39,112 nt of DNA from the NCBI GenBank assembly GCA_031385325.1, contig JANNBJ010000235.1, positions 1-39,112 of the forward strand, written 5' to 3'. This document shows positions 7,378-15,809 of the stretch, piece after piece. Position numbers and translations under genes: made by a program. Under the pieces are notes generated by a model. That model had not been told where the DNA came from. It saw only the letters and a program-made list of their open reading frames with translations, and did no database searches. This stretch comes from SYFY01 sp031385325. Its GTDB lineage: Bacteria > Pseudomonadota > Gammaproteobacteria > Pseudomonadales > Azotimanducaceae. Position 1 is the first letter of the stretch. Every line of letters begins with the position of its first letter.

Positions 7378-9420
7378 CTACCAGGTAAGAGCCAGCGAAA
7401 CACCAAAGCGTCGCGGTTCTCCCAGCTGGGTGAATCCACGCGCGGTGTAGTCATCACGTGGATCGTTGCCAAAGAAAAATCCGCGGACGAAGGTCTCTTC
7501 GTCCGTGATATTGCGAGCCCAGATCGACGCGCGCCAGCGTCCACTCTCGTATCCCGCTGACAAGTGCAACTGTTCATAGGCTGGTGATCGCACGCCATGA
7601 CTATCGGAGAAAAAGTACTTGTCTCGCCCCTCGGCATCCAGTCGAACGAACCAGTGATCAACCGGTATGTACTCAACTCCCAGATAAAACTGATAGCCCG
7701 GTGCCTGCGCCTGCGCGCGGCCATCAAGCTGCTCACCGCTGCCGTTGATGAAGTTGTCGTACCGCGTGTCGAGCCATCCCACTGACCCTTCGATGTTCCA
7801 CTGTGCATGCGGTTGCCAACCGAATTCGAGTTCGAGTCCACGATTGAACCCTTCTGCAGCATTGCCGATGTAATCAATGAATTCGGCGCTGCCGTCAGTG
7901 CGTACTCGCGTGACCGACGTGCCGATCTGCACGTCCCTGCGTTCCATCCAGAACACCGCCGCGCGCACCTGCAACTGCTCGGTGATGTCTCCCTTTATTC
8001 CGGTTTCGACATTCCACAAGACCTCGGAATCGAACTGGCGAAGATCTTCATCCAGCGTTCCACTGGTGTTGAACCCGCCTGTCTTGTACCCGCGTGTCAG
8101 CGACAGGTAAAGCAGCGCCGGATCAACGTCATACTCCACTAGAATACGACCTCCAATCATGGTCTGGCTGGGTGAAAACCCGACTGCCTCAGAATCATCG
8201 AAGCGTGCTGAATTGTGTTCGACACGAAGACCGATCGTCAGATGCAACTGATCAGCAATGGGTTGCACCCGTTCACCGTACAACGCCAGCCGATCAACTT
8301 CATGACGACTCTTATAGGGCGCGTCCAGAAACGTATAGTCTCTCGTCAAATCAATATCCTGCTTGAGCGCATAGACGCCTGCCACCCATCCACCATCCGT
8401 TGGCTTCGGGGCTGAGATCAGACGGACATCCAGAGAAGTGGTCTGCCAGTCACGGGCGTAGTGATCGGTGGACGAGTAACCGAAGGGGTGAAAGCCCTCA
8501 AAGGTCCAGTCCTCATCATAACCGTAGGCGATCTGCGAATCGGCATGTCCGAGTGTGACTTCCAGTTGACTGCCATTGGCGAAGTCAAGGCCTGCGACCA
8601 GACTCGCATAGTCCGTTCTCTGCCTATCTTCACCGGGTTGGTCCGACAACGTATGTCGGTTGTTGTCGAGGGAAAACGCATCGTACCGATTGTCGGCGTC
8701 CACATGTCCGTAAGTCAGCAGCCACTGCGCCGCCGCTCCTTGCCACGCGAGTTTGGCACGCACGGTGGTTTCGCGCCGACGATTGGTATCGTCGCGATCA
8801 AGAAAATCGTTCTTGAGGAAACCATCATCCTGATGTTGACGAGCCGCGATTCGCATCGAAAGCTGGTCAGTCACCGGGCCGGAAACAACTGCCCCCACAC
8901 CGAGTGAGTTGTAGCTTGCGGCATCGACATCAACTCGACCGTACCACTCGTCGACTGGTGAAGCGGAGGCCAGATTGACCAGGCCTGCCAAGGCGTTGGC
9001 GCCATAGAGCGTACCTTGCGGCCCGCGGAAGACTTCGATCTGCTCGAGGTCATAGGTGGTGGCCGCGCCGCCCACCCCACTGAGATCAACACCATCCAGA
9101 ATCAGGCCGACGGACGAATTGAGGGGCTCGGCAAACTGCCCGGTTTCACCAATGCCACGAATCTGCAGATAACGCGCCCTGCTTGCGCCACTGGCGAGAT
9201 TGACGTTTGCGGCACGGGCCAGCATTTCCTCGAGGTGATCAACCACATCCTTGCGGGTATCGGGTCGAAGTACAGAAATGCTGGCCGGCGTGTTCTGCAA
9301 GCTGGTGTCACGGAATTCTCCGCGCACGACAATTTCTTCGATCACCGATGAGTCGGCGACAGCGAGGGGAAAAGGCGCAGAGAGAAAAAACGCGTAGAAA
9401 TAAACCTGGGGAGACATCAT
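7378..9420 (-). CDS. TonB-dependent receptor, thiamin-regulated
   Basis: This outer-membrane receptor has 680 residues. A signal peptide (about 1-22) is followed by a TonB box-like 'SVIEEIVVRG', a plug domain with 'LQIRGIGE', 'VGLILDGVDLSGVGG', 'IEVFRGPQGTLYGANALAGL' (about 55-165), and a long beta barrel ending in '...FGVSLALTW'. It imports a substrate using TonB-ExbBD energy. Because a TPP riboswitch lies directly upstream, the likely substrate is thiamin, its phosphates or a precursor; this is inferred from regulation, not from the protein. No thiamin inner-membrane transporter or thi gene is adjacent. The tandem ATG ATG at 9420/9417 follows a GAGG Shine-Dalgarno; longer ORF forms would translate the riboswitch. 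Confidence 0.9.
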   Translation of the reverse strand: MMSPQVYFYAFFLSAPFPLAVADSSVIEEIVVRGEFRDTSLQNTPASISVLRPDTRKDVVDHLEEMLARAANVNLASGASRARYLQIRGIGETGQFAEPLNSSVGLILDGVDLSGVGGAATTYDLEQIEVFRGPQGTLYGANALAGLVNLASASPVDEWYGRVDVDAASYNSLGVGAVVSGPVTDQLSMRIAARQHQDDGFLKNDFLDRDDTNRRRETTVRAKLAWQGAAAQWLLTYGHVDADNRYDAFSLDNNRHTLSDQPGEDRQRTDYASLVAGLDFANGSQLEVTLGHADSQIAYGYDEDWTFEGFHPFGYSSTDHYARDWQTTSLDVRLISAPKPTDGGWVAGVYALKQDIDLTRDYTFLDAPYKSRHEVDRLALYGERVQPIADQLHLTIGLRVEHNSARFDDSEAVGFSPSQTMIGGRILVEYDVDPALLYLSLTRGYKTGGFNTSGTLDEDLRQFDSEVLWNVETGIKGDITEQLQVRAAVFWMERRDVQIGTSVTRVRTDGSAEFIDYIGNAAEGFNRGLELEFGWQPHAQWNIEGSVGWLDTRYDNFINGSGEQLDGRAQAQAPGYQFYLGVEYIPVDHWFVRLDAEGRDKYFFSDSHGVRSPAYEQLHLSAGYESGRWRASIWARNITDEETFVRGFFFGNDPRDDYTARGFTQLGEPRRFGVSLALTW

Positions 9421-9423
9421 CGA

Positions 9424-9448
9424 CCTCGGGTAGTTCAGGAGCCCAAGG
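9424..9448 (-). promoter_or_regulatory. Shine-Dalgarno-sequestering hairpin
   Basis: In the minus-strand leader, CCUUGGG (from 9448 to 9442) can pair with CCCGAGG (from 9430 to 9424) through seven pairs including one G-U, enclosing an 11-base loop. The second arm contains the GAGG Shine-Dalgarno three bases before the receptor start codon. This suits the expression platform of a translation-controlling TPP riboswitch. The alternative ligand-free pairing is not worked out. Confidence 0.55.
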
Positions 9449-9462
9449 AGTCGACTTACGTC

Positions 9463-9541
9463 GCCTATCCCTACGCCGGTATCATCCGGATCAGGTTCAA
9501 AGGGTCCGCTCGCGCGTCTCAGGCCACCTGGCCACCCCTTA
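9463..9541 (-). promoter_or_regulatory. TPP riboswitch (THI element)
   Basis: Read on the minus strand, the segment matches the thiamin pyrophosphate riboswitch in order: 'GGGGTGGCC', 'GGCCTGAGA', a variable helix, 'ACCCTTTGAACCTGATC', 'CGGATGATACCGGCGTAGGGA'-like ending (given here in part as 'GATACCGGCGTAGGGA'). The two highly conserved ligand-binding blocks, CTGAGA and ACCCTTTGAACCTGATC...GCGTAGGGA, are intact. It sits about 45 bases upstream of the TonB-dependent receptor start, so the receptor should be repressed when TPP is plentiful. Exact ends of helix P1 are approximate. Confidence 0.96.
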
Positions 9542-9550
9542 GGCAAAAAC

Positions 9551-9580
9551 AGTGTACGCCAGCACGCTTGACCCTGTCTT
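9551..9580 (-). promoter_or_regulatory. Candidate sigma-70 promoter for the receptor mRNA
   Basis: On the minus strand AAGACA (9580-9575) and TACACT (9556-9551) lie 18 bp apart, each matching four of six consensus bases. Transcription would begin just before the riboswitch, which starts about ten bases downstream. Support is positional and moderate only. Confidence 0.4.
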
Positions 9581-9632
9581 CAGCTTTCATTCAGTGGGTA
9601 GAGTTATCTTGCATCCGCACGATTCCGGGTCT

Positions 9633-9648
9633 GCGATCTGGAGATCGC
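9633..9648. repeat. 16-bp palindrome, copy 1 of a pair
   Basis: GCGATCTGGAGATCGC is a perfect 7-bp dyad around GG. A second copy with compensatory base changes occurs 43 bp to the right at 9676-9691. The pair lies between the riboswitch-controlled receptor and the DUF4126/mrcB operon, where divergent promoters are expected, and may be an operator. Confidence 0.6.
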
Positions 9649-9675
9649 TTCGACAAATTCAGGTAGATTGATTGC

Positions 9676-9691
9676 GCGGTCTGGAGACCGC
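9676..9691. repeat. 16-bp palindrome, copy 2 of a pair
   Basis: GCGGTCTGGAGACCGC is a perfect 7-bp dyad around GG and differs from copy 1 (9633-9648) only at the paired positions 4 and 13, so symmetry is kept. Similar bases follow both copies (a CGA-ACAAAT-like string). It is 77 bases upstream of the DUF4126 start codon. Confidence 0.6.
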
Positions 9692-9767
9692 CCTCGCAGG
9701 CTCGAACAAATCAATCCAATGGTCACTCGACCGCGAACCGAAAAAAGCAGACACCTCTCCAACACCC

Positions 9768-10385
9768 ATGAACCCGGAACTCATTCAAACCCTCGCCCTT
9801 GCTGCAGGTGTTGCCTGGGCCAGTGGCATCAATCTCTACGCAGTGCTCAGCGTGCTGGGTCTGGGTGGTGCACTGGGTTATGTAGAACTGCCACCTACGC
9901 TCTCGGTGGCGCAGGACCCCCTCGTCATCGGCGCTGCCCTGATGATGTTCGTGATCCAGTTTTTCATGGACAAGATTCCCGGTGTCGATAGCGGCTGGGA
10001 CGCCTTGCACACGTTCATCCGGATTCCAGCCGGCGCCATCCTCGCGGCGGGTGCGGTCGGCAATGTCGATCCGGCACTCACTGTCGCAGCTGGCCTCGTC
10101 GGGGGAACCATCACCGCCGCGACTCACGCAACCAAAGCGGGTGCGCGGGCGATCATCAATACCTCTCCCGAACCTTTTACCAATTGGGCTGCTTCGTTCA
10201 CTGAAGAGGCCATGGTCTTCGGTGGCCTGTGGGCAGCACTGTCCTACCCCATGATATTCTTGGCACTCTTCATTCTTTTCCTGCTCGTCCTATGTTTCCT
10301 CCTGCCGAAGCTCATGCGCGGTGTGGTCGCTGTATGGCGCCGGATTGCGGGTTGGCTCGGGCGCACTCAATCCGCAACGCCCTGA
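9768..10385 (+). CDS. DUF4126 family integral membrane protein
   Basis: This 205-residue membrane protein begins 'MNPELIQTLALAAGVAWASG', a pattern typical of DUF4126, and has 'FMDKIPGVDSGWDALHTFIR' after the second membrane segment, then 'TITAATHATKAGARAIINTS' and a strongly hydrophobic helix 'FLALFILFLLVLCFLLP' near the C-terminus. Function of the family is unknown. The ATG at 9768 is chosen because the family's conserved start is there; an upstream ATG at 9672 would add 32 residues that run through one of the palindromes. The stop is 15 bases from the mrcB start, so the two genes are probably co-transcribed. Confidence 0.85.
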   Translation: MNPELIQTLALAAGVAWASGINLYAVLSVLGLGGALGYVELPPTLSVAQDPLVIGAALMMFVIQFFMDKIPGVDSGWDALHTFIRIPAGAILAAGAVGNVDPALTVAAGLVGGTITAATHATKAGARAIINTSPEPFTNWAASFTEEAMVFGGLWAALSYPMIFLALFILFLLVLCFLLPKLMRGVVAVWRRIAGWLGRTQSATP

Positions 10386-10400
10386 ACAGCAGACACGATC

Positions 10401-12716
10401 ATGGCTGAGTACCGGCGCACCGGTCGCCGCCGCACGCGGGCCAGACCGCAGTCACCCCTAAGTCGCTGGGTGCGCCGTGTATTCTGGTTTTGCATGGGTG
10501 CCGGGATGCTCCTCACCACGCTGGTTCTGGGCTACCTGTGGTATCTCGATAGAACCCTCACCGAGGTCTTCAACGGACGTCGCTGGTCTCTCCCCGCGCA
10601 GGTTTATGCAGCGCCCACTGAGCTATACGTTGGCAACCAGCTGAAACAACGTGAGTTTCTGACGGAACTCGAACGCAGCGGTTATTCGAAACAAGGCAAT
10701 CCACGTCATCCGGGTCAGTTCACGGTCGAAGGTGACGCTGTGACTGCCTACCTGCGCGCGTTCCAGTTTGACGATCACATGCGCGACGCCCAGCGAATTC
10801 AGGTCCGATTCCGGACTCATGGGATCATCGAGATACAGGATGAACATGGCACATCGATACCACTCATTCGGCTAGATCCACCAATCATCGGCAGCTTTTT
10901 TCCATCCCATGGTGAAGACCGCGTCGTTCTCGATCCGGAGGAAGTCCCACCACTGCTGTCCGAAGGTCTCAAGGCCGTCGAGGACAAGGATTTCGATCGC
11001 CATGTCGGGTTCAGCGTCAGCGGTATTCTCAGGGCCGCATTAGCCAATATCCGTGCTGGCGAGGTTGCGCAAGGCGGGAGCACACTGACGCAACAGCTGG
11101 TGAAGAGCTACTTTCTCGACAACAGCCGAACCATCAAGCGCAAGCTGCATGAACTGGCAATGTCCGTGGTACTGGAAATGCGTTTTTCCAAGGACGATCT
11201 CCTGAATGCCTATATCAACGAAATTTTCCTTGGTCAAAGCGGTAATCGGGCCATACACGGCTTTGGGTTGGGCGCGCAGTTCTACTTCAATCGCCCGCTT
11301 GGTGAACTTGAGCCCCACGAAATCGCTACGCTCATCGCGATCATCCGCGGTCCGTCGTACTACGACCCGTTCCGTCACGCGGATCGCGCGCTGGATCGTC
11401 GCAACCGCGTGCTGACAACGTTTCAGCAGGAAGGTCTGATCGATTCGCACGTTTTGGCCCAACAGCAAAAACTGCCGCTTGGTGTCACCGGCAAACAGCG
11501 TCAAGGCGGCCGTTATTACCCGGCATTCATGGACGTCGTCCGAACCACACTAAACCGGAATTACAGTCGAGATGATCTGGCGTCACAGGGTCTTCGTGTA
11601 TTTTCAACGCTACAACCGCGTCTGCAGGAGAGCCTGCAAAAACACATCGCCGAACGACTGACTGCACTGGAGAAAGCCCGCAAGCTTGAGAAACTCGAAG
11701 CCGCTGTTGTCATCCTTGATGCGCAGACCGGTGAATTGATGGCACTGGCCGGCGGACGCGAGGCAGGATTTGAAGGATTCAATCGGGCGACCAGCAGCCG
11801 CCGACCGATCGGTTCGTTGATGAAGCCACTGGTGGTCCTCGCTGCGATCGAACAAAGCCGCTCTCTGACGGAGATCATCGACGATGCTCCGATCACCGTT
11901 CCTCTATCTCGCAACAAGAGCTGGACACCTCGCAACTATGATGGTCGGGTGCATGGCCCCGTCCCCATCGTGCGCCTGTTGGGAGACTCTCTGAATCTGG
12001 CCACGGTTCGCCTGTCGCAGGACATCGGACTGCCGCCCATACTCAATCTTTTCCTGCGGCTGACCGATCACAAGGCGACAAACTCGAATCCCTCCTTCGT
12101 TCTCGGCGCCGAACCCATGTCGCCCCTGGAAGTGGCGCAGATGTACGGGACCATTGCCAACGGTGGCTTCCGGATGCCGGTGAAAGCTGTTACCGCAGTG
12201 CTCAATGCAGAAGGCAAAGCGCTGTATCAACAGCCCTTCGAAATGCAGCCGGTTGTTGATCCCGAAGATGCCGAAGCGCTGACCTACGTGCTCGAAAGTG
12301 GCATGCAACAAGGTACAGGTCGCGGATCACGCCACGCCCGTGCCGGTGTTGCAGGCAAAACGGGTACCTCCAACGACTATCGCGACAGCTGGTTTGCTGG
12401 CTTCGATGATCGCAAGGTGGGTATCGTCTGGATCGGGCGTGACGACAACAAGGCGATGGGGCTGACCGGCAGCACCGGTGCACTCGCCATCTGGGATCCG
12501 ATTTTCAGCGATCTCGGGGTGGAGCCCATTCTCCATCAGGACGCTGGCAAGGTCCGGGATGTTGAATATGCGACTGGCCTGCTGGCCAATCCAGAGTGTG
12601 CAATCACCGTGCGTCTACCTGTCAACGCGCCAGATACTTTGCCGTCCAAACCAGGCTGTGGTATCACGCAGGAAACCGATCAACGATGGCGCTGGCCATT
12701 CTGGGATAACCGATGA
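10401..12716 (+). CDS. mrcB: Penicillin-binding protein 1B
   Basis: This 771-residue bifunctional class A PBP polymerises and cross-links peptidoglycan on the periplasmic face. It has a basic cytoplasmic tail, a membrane helix (about 27-50), a UB2H-like docking region (about 60-150), a GT51 transglycosylase domain with 'EDKDF' (catalytic Glu near 194) and 'GGSTLTQQLVK' (about 225-235), and a transpeptidase domain with 'SLMK' (nucleophile Ser472), 'SLN' and 'KTGTS'. The UB2H region marks it as PBP1b rather than PBP1a; it is the domain to which the E. coli activator LpoB docks. Its TGA overlaps the ATG of the following TPR lipoprotein gene, the probable activator. Confidence 0.95.
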   Translation: MAEYRRTGRRRTRARPQSPLSRWVRRVFWFCMGAGMLLTTLVLGYLWYLDRTLTEVFNGRRWSLPAQVYAAPTELYVGNQLKQREFLTELERSGYSKQGNPRHPGQFTVEGDAVTAYLRAFQFDDHMRDAQRIQVRFRTHGIIEIQDEHGTSIPLIRLDPPIIGSFFPSHGEDRVVLDPEEVPPLLSEGLKAVEDKDFDRHVGFSVSGILRAALANIRAGEVAQGGSTLTQQLVKSYFLDNSRTIKRKLHELAMSVVLEMRFSKDDLLNAYINEIFLGQSGNRAIHGFGLGAQFYFNRPLGELEPHEIATLIAIIRGPSYYDPFRHADRALDRRNRVLTTFQQEGLIDSHVLAQQQKLPLGVTGKQRQGGRYYPAFMDVVRTTLNRNYSRDDLASQGLRVFSTLQPRLQESLQKHIAERLTALEKARKLEKLEAAVVILDAQTGELMALAGGREAGFEGFNRATSSRRPIGSLMKPLVVLAAIEQSRSLTEIIDDAPITVPLSRNKSWTPRNYDGRVHGPVPIVRLLGDSLNLATVRLSQDIGLPPILNLFLRLTDHKATNSNPSFVLGAEPMSPLEVAQMYGTIANGGFRMPVKAVTAVLNAEGKALYQQPFEMQPVVDPEDAEALTYVLESGMQQGTGRGSRHARAGVAGKTGTSNDYRDSWFAGFDDRKVGIVWIGRDDNKAMGLTGSTGALAIWDPIFSDLGVEPILHQDAGKVRDVEYATGLLANPECAITVRLPVNAPDTLPSKPGCGITQETDQRWRWPFWDNR

Positions 12717-13213
12717 GATTCGTACTGCTTCTGCTCACGATGCTGCTGGCGGCATGTTCCAGCGCGCCGCCGGTACCTGCTCCGGTGGAACATAGTCCAC
12801 GTCCTGCTGCTGTACCCGCGCCCGCCAAGCCGAGTACACAGCCCCGCCCGGCAGAAACGCAGCCGCAGCCACCACCAAGGATCCCGTCCAGCGGCGCAAC
12901 CGAAGCATTGATGATCGCCAGTACTAACGCAGCCGCAGCTGGCGATACTCGATCGGCCATCACCCATCTGCAGCGTGCCATCCGCCTGGATGGTCGCAAC
13001 TCAGAACTGTGGGCTCGCTTGTCAACCGCATTCCTGCGGGACGGTCAGGTGGATAATGCCCGTCAATATGCCAATCGGGCGCTGGCTCTGGCTGGCAGTC
13101 GAGGTGACTGGAAACGGGCTGCCTGGCTTGCCATCGCGGAACTCGAAGAATTCGACGGCAACCAGGATGAAGCCAATCGAATCAGGGAATTGTACGCGTC
13201 AGGTCGCGGTTGA
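12713..13213 (+). CDS. TPR lipoprotein, probable PBP1b activator (LpoP-like)
   Basis: This 166-residue lipoprotein has lipobox 'LLAAC' (Cys15), then a Pro/Ala-rich linker (about 19-58) long enough to cross the periplasm, and two to three TPR-like helical pairs: 'AITHLQRAIRLDGRNSELWA', 'DGQVDNARQYANRALALAG', and a C-terminal pair. LpoP, the known activator of PBP1b in Pseudomonas, is a TPR lipoprotein encoded beside the PBP1b gene, and this gene starts within the mrcB stop codon (ATGA, 12713-12716). The activator role is inferred from architecture and neighbour. A generic TPR lipoprotein is the alternative. Confidence 0.8.
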   Translation: MRFVLLLLTMLLAACSSAPPVPAPVEHSPRPAAVPAPAKPSTQPRPAETQPQPPPRIPSSGATEALMIASTNAAAAGDTRSAITHLQRAIRLDGRNSELWARLSTAFLRDGQVDNARQYANRALALAGSRGDWKRAAWLAIAELEEFDGNQDEANRIRELYASGRG

Positions 13214-13270
13214 GTCCGGCCGAGCCATTTCTCATTTCAAACGCCTCGGCAAGGAACAACCCGCAGACCC

Positions 13271-14572
13271 TTAGCTCCCCTTTTCCACCAATGCAGCCAG
13301 ACGCTCACGATCCCGCTGGAATCGTTTTCCGGCCATGAAAAACAACGGTATGGCCAGTAGCGACAAGAGTGTGAACGCCAGCAAGGTCCACGTGTACGGT
13401 TGTTCCACGCCCCGAGCCAGCATCGCATCTACCGTGAAGCCACCGAGTGTCACACCGATACCCAGCCCGACAAAATTCAGCGAGAGGATATAAAAAGCCA
13501 CGACCGTCGCCCTGATCTCGGCCGGCACCAGTTCCTGTACGGTCGAAAACGTCGGGCCGTAGAAACAGCCGAGCTGAAAAAAGCCGAGGAAAACACCGGT
13601 CCAGAACCAGATACTGTCACCGTCGACCAGACGATAGGCCACATTGACAGGCGCCAGTACCAACATGATCCAGAACAGGAACATTGGTCGGCCAAGCCCG
13701 GTCCGCCGCATGAACAGGTCCCCGCCAGCACCACCAAACAGGTTACCCAACACACCACCCGCCATGCCCAGCCAACCGGTGGCGATGGCAATCTCGGCCT
13801 TGTCGAAGCCTCGTTCTTGTACATACCAGAGTTGATCGAACGTCCCGGCGCCAAGGATCAGGTGCAGCGCAATGCCCCCAGCCATGGTCAACTGGAGAGC
13901 GGGTGAGTTACGTAATGCAAAAAACAGCGTGCCAAGCATTTCCCGAAAAGTCGGCTTGGGTGCTGCATCGTTATAGCCTGCGTGGCGCTTTCGCTCTGGG
14001 TCCTTGAAACAGAGCATCACACCGGCCAGCACAATGCCGATACCTCCGAGCAGGTAAAAACAGTTCCGCCAACCAATAGCAGGGCCAAGATAGCCGACGA
14101 TCAGCAGACTGGTACCAACGCCAATCGGAACGCCCATGTAGTAGATACCTGATGCCAGCCCCAGCCAGCGGCTCGGAAATTTGTCTGACAGCAAGGACAT
14201 CGTGGTCGGTGTCATGATGGACTCACCCACACCAATGAACATTCGCGGAACAGCCAGGGAAACAAATCCCTTCGCCATTCCGGACAACGCGGTCAACGCG
14301 CTCCAGGCTGAAAGCCCGATCGCAATCAGACGGGTTCGGTTGTAACGGTCGGCCAGGGTGCCCATGAAGAGCCCCATGGCGGAATAGAAGAAAAGGAAGA
14401 TCAGTCCCGTCAACAATCCAAATTGAGCGTTAGTGAGGCCGAGATCAGGAACGATAAAATTGGCAAAACTGGCGAGCAGTTGCCGATCAACAAAGTTCAT
14501 CACGTTAAGTAATGTCAGAAACGCGAGAAAGCCGTAACTCCCCGCAGACACACGGTCATCCGCCTGCTGCAC
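13271..14572 (-). CDS. MFS transporter (spinster-like)
   Basis: This 433-residue protein has about 12 membrane segments. The first half contains 'NVMNFVDRQLLASF', typical of the spinster-like MFS branch, and 'FMGTLADRYNRTRLIAIGLS', the loop 2-3 motif; 'GESIMTPTTMSLLSDKFP' follows. The GTG start at 14572 has a GGAG Shine-Dalgarno seven bases upstream. It starts 43 bases after the glcF stop on the same strand and may be co-transcribed with the glycolate oxidase genes. A glycolate, lactate or other monocarboxylate substrate is conceivable, but the family covers many substrates and this is unproven. Confidence 0.82.
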   Translation of the reverse strand: MQQADDRVSAGSYGFLAFLTLLNVMNFVDRQLLASFANFIVPDLGLTNAQFGLLTGLIFLFFYSAMGLFMGTLADRYNRTRLIAIGLSAWSALTALSGMAKGFVSLAVPRMFIGVGESIMTPTTMSLLSDKFPSRWLGLASGIYYMGVPIGVGTSLLIVGYLGPAIGWRNCFYLLGGIGIVLAGVMLCFKDPERKRHAGYNDAAPKPTFREMLGTLFFALRNSPALQLTMAGGIALHLILGAGTFDQLWYVQERGFDKAEIAIATGWLGMAGGVLGNLFGGAGGDLFMRRTGLGRPMFLFWIMLVLAPVNVAYRLVDGDSIWFWTGVFLGFFQLGCFYGPTFSTVQELVPAEIRATVVAFYILSLNFVGLGIGVTLGGFTVDAMLARGVEQPYTWTLLAFTLLSLLAIPLFFMAGKRFQRDRERLAALVEKGS

Positions 14573-14615
14573 TTTATGTCTCCCCCCATCAAAGTGACCG
14601 CAAGAAACTCTGCCG

Positions 14616-15809
14616 TCAGCGCAGCAGCTGCAACCAGTGTACGACCGGTACGTCGGCAGCGGAAGCCAGATGCAGCTGACAGCCGACGTTGGCCGTGGCG
14701 ATGAGATCCGGCGAATCGCCGCCGAGCGCGATTAATTTGCGCTCACGCAGCTCATTGGCAATTTTTCCCTGCAACAACGAATAGGTTCCAGCCGAACCAC
14801 AACACAGGTGCTGATCGTGTACTTCTGTCAGCTGGTAGCCCGCTGCCTTGAGAATCTTCGGAACTGGATCACGCACACGTTGCCCATGCTGCAAACTGCA
14901 AGGGGAATGCCACGCGATGCGCTTGCCGGGCATGGCCGCGGAAAAAACGATCCCTGCGTTCGCCAGATACTCAGCCACGTCCATGGTCTTGTCTGCAAAA
15001 CTGGCAGCTTTGCTTGCGAGGGGTGTGGCGGCGAGATGTCGACCGTAGTCCTTGACCGTCACTCCACATCCGCTGGCGGTCGAGATGATGGCTTCAGCAT
15101 CGGCAGCGACAGGTCCCAGCGCTTCCACATTGGCGGCCATGGCTTTGATGGCTGCCTCGTCATCGCCCAAGTGCAGCGCCAGCGAGCCACAGCAGCCTTC
15201 TCCCGTCAGTTCAACGCACTCGATGTTTCTAGCTTCGAGCAACCGGCGAAGCGCCTGATTCACCTCCGGTGTGGACACCGACTGAACACAGCCACCCAGC
15301 AGCACAATTTTTCTCGCATGCTTATTGTGCGTGACCATCTCGAGCTTCACCCCCAACGGCGGCACCTGTTGACGAAGTTGGCGTGGCAGCCATCGTCGAA
15401 ACAGGTTCCCGATCTGCACAACCACCCTGAACCGGATCCGATTGGGGACAAAGTACTTGAGCGCCGCGATCACCAGCCGATCCCACACAGTGCGGTCGTC
15501 AGACATCTCACTCCTGGCAATTTCCAGCAGCTCACCGTATTGCACGCCAGATGGGCAGGTGGTTTCACACGCACGACAGGTCAGGCAACGATCCAGATGC
15601 TGTTGCAATCGAGGCGACTGTTCCTGCGTTTCGAGGAAGTCCTTGATCAGGTAGATACGACCACGCGGTCCATCCAGCTCGTCACCAAGCAGCTGATACG
15701 TTGGACAGGTTGCGTTACAGAACCCGCAATGAACACAACTTCGCAGGATCGCATCCGCCCGCTGGCCGCGATCAGTTGCCAGGAGTTGATCAGGCAGCTG
15801 TGTCTGCAT
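14616..15809 (-). CDS. glcF: Glycolate oxidase iron-sulfur subunit
   Basis: This 397-residue protein carries two [4Fe-4S] motifs: CxxCxxCxxxC in 'CVHCGFCNATCP' (C25, C28, C31, C35) and in 'CLTCRACETTCP' (C75, C78, C81, C85). Two CCG (cysteine-rich) domains follow, seen as 'GEGCCGSLALHLG' and 'HLCCGSAGTYSLLQ'. In the GlcDEF complex it passes electrons from glycolate oxidation towards the quinone pool at the membrane. Its start overlaps glcE by 20 bases, and the gene order glcD-glcE-glcF is the usual one. Confidence 0.95.
   Translation of the reverse strand: MQTQLPDQLLATDRGQRADAILRSCVHCGFCNATCPTYQLLGDELDGPRGRIYLIKDFLETQEQSPRLQQHLDRCLTCRACETTCPSGVQYGELLEIARSEMSDDRTVWDRLVIAALKYFVPNRIRFRVVVQIGNLFRRWLPRQLRQQVPPLGVKLEMVTHNKHARKIVLLGGCVQSVSTPEVNQALRRLLEARNIECVELTGEGCCGSLALHLGDDEAAIKAMAANVEALGPVAADAEAIISTASGCGVTVKDYGRHLAATPLASKAASFADKTMDVAEYLANAGIVFSAAMPGKRIAWHSPCSLQHGQRVRDPVPKILKAAGYQLTEVHDQHLCCGSAGTYSLLQGKIANELRERKLIALGGDSPDLIATANVGCQLHLASAADVPVVHWLQLLR

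Noticed and set aside
9463..9541. Cobalamin riboswitch before the TonB receptor
   Set aside because: The B12-box is absent, while both TPP-specific blocks are intact.
9421..9546. Longer 722-residue start for the TonB receptor
   Set aside because: It would translate through the riboswitch and lacks a Shine-Dalgarno, while the ATG at 9420 begins a proper signal peptide.
13219..13250. Terminator between the TPR lipoprotein and MFS genes
   Set aside because: Only a 6-bp GCCGAG/CTCGGC stem with a 20-base loop and no T-tract.
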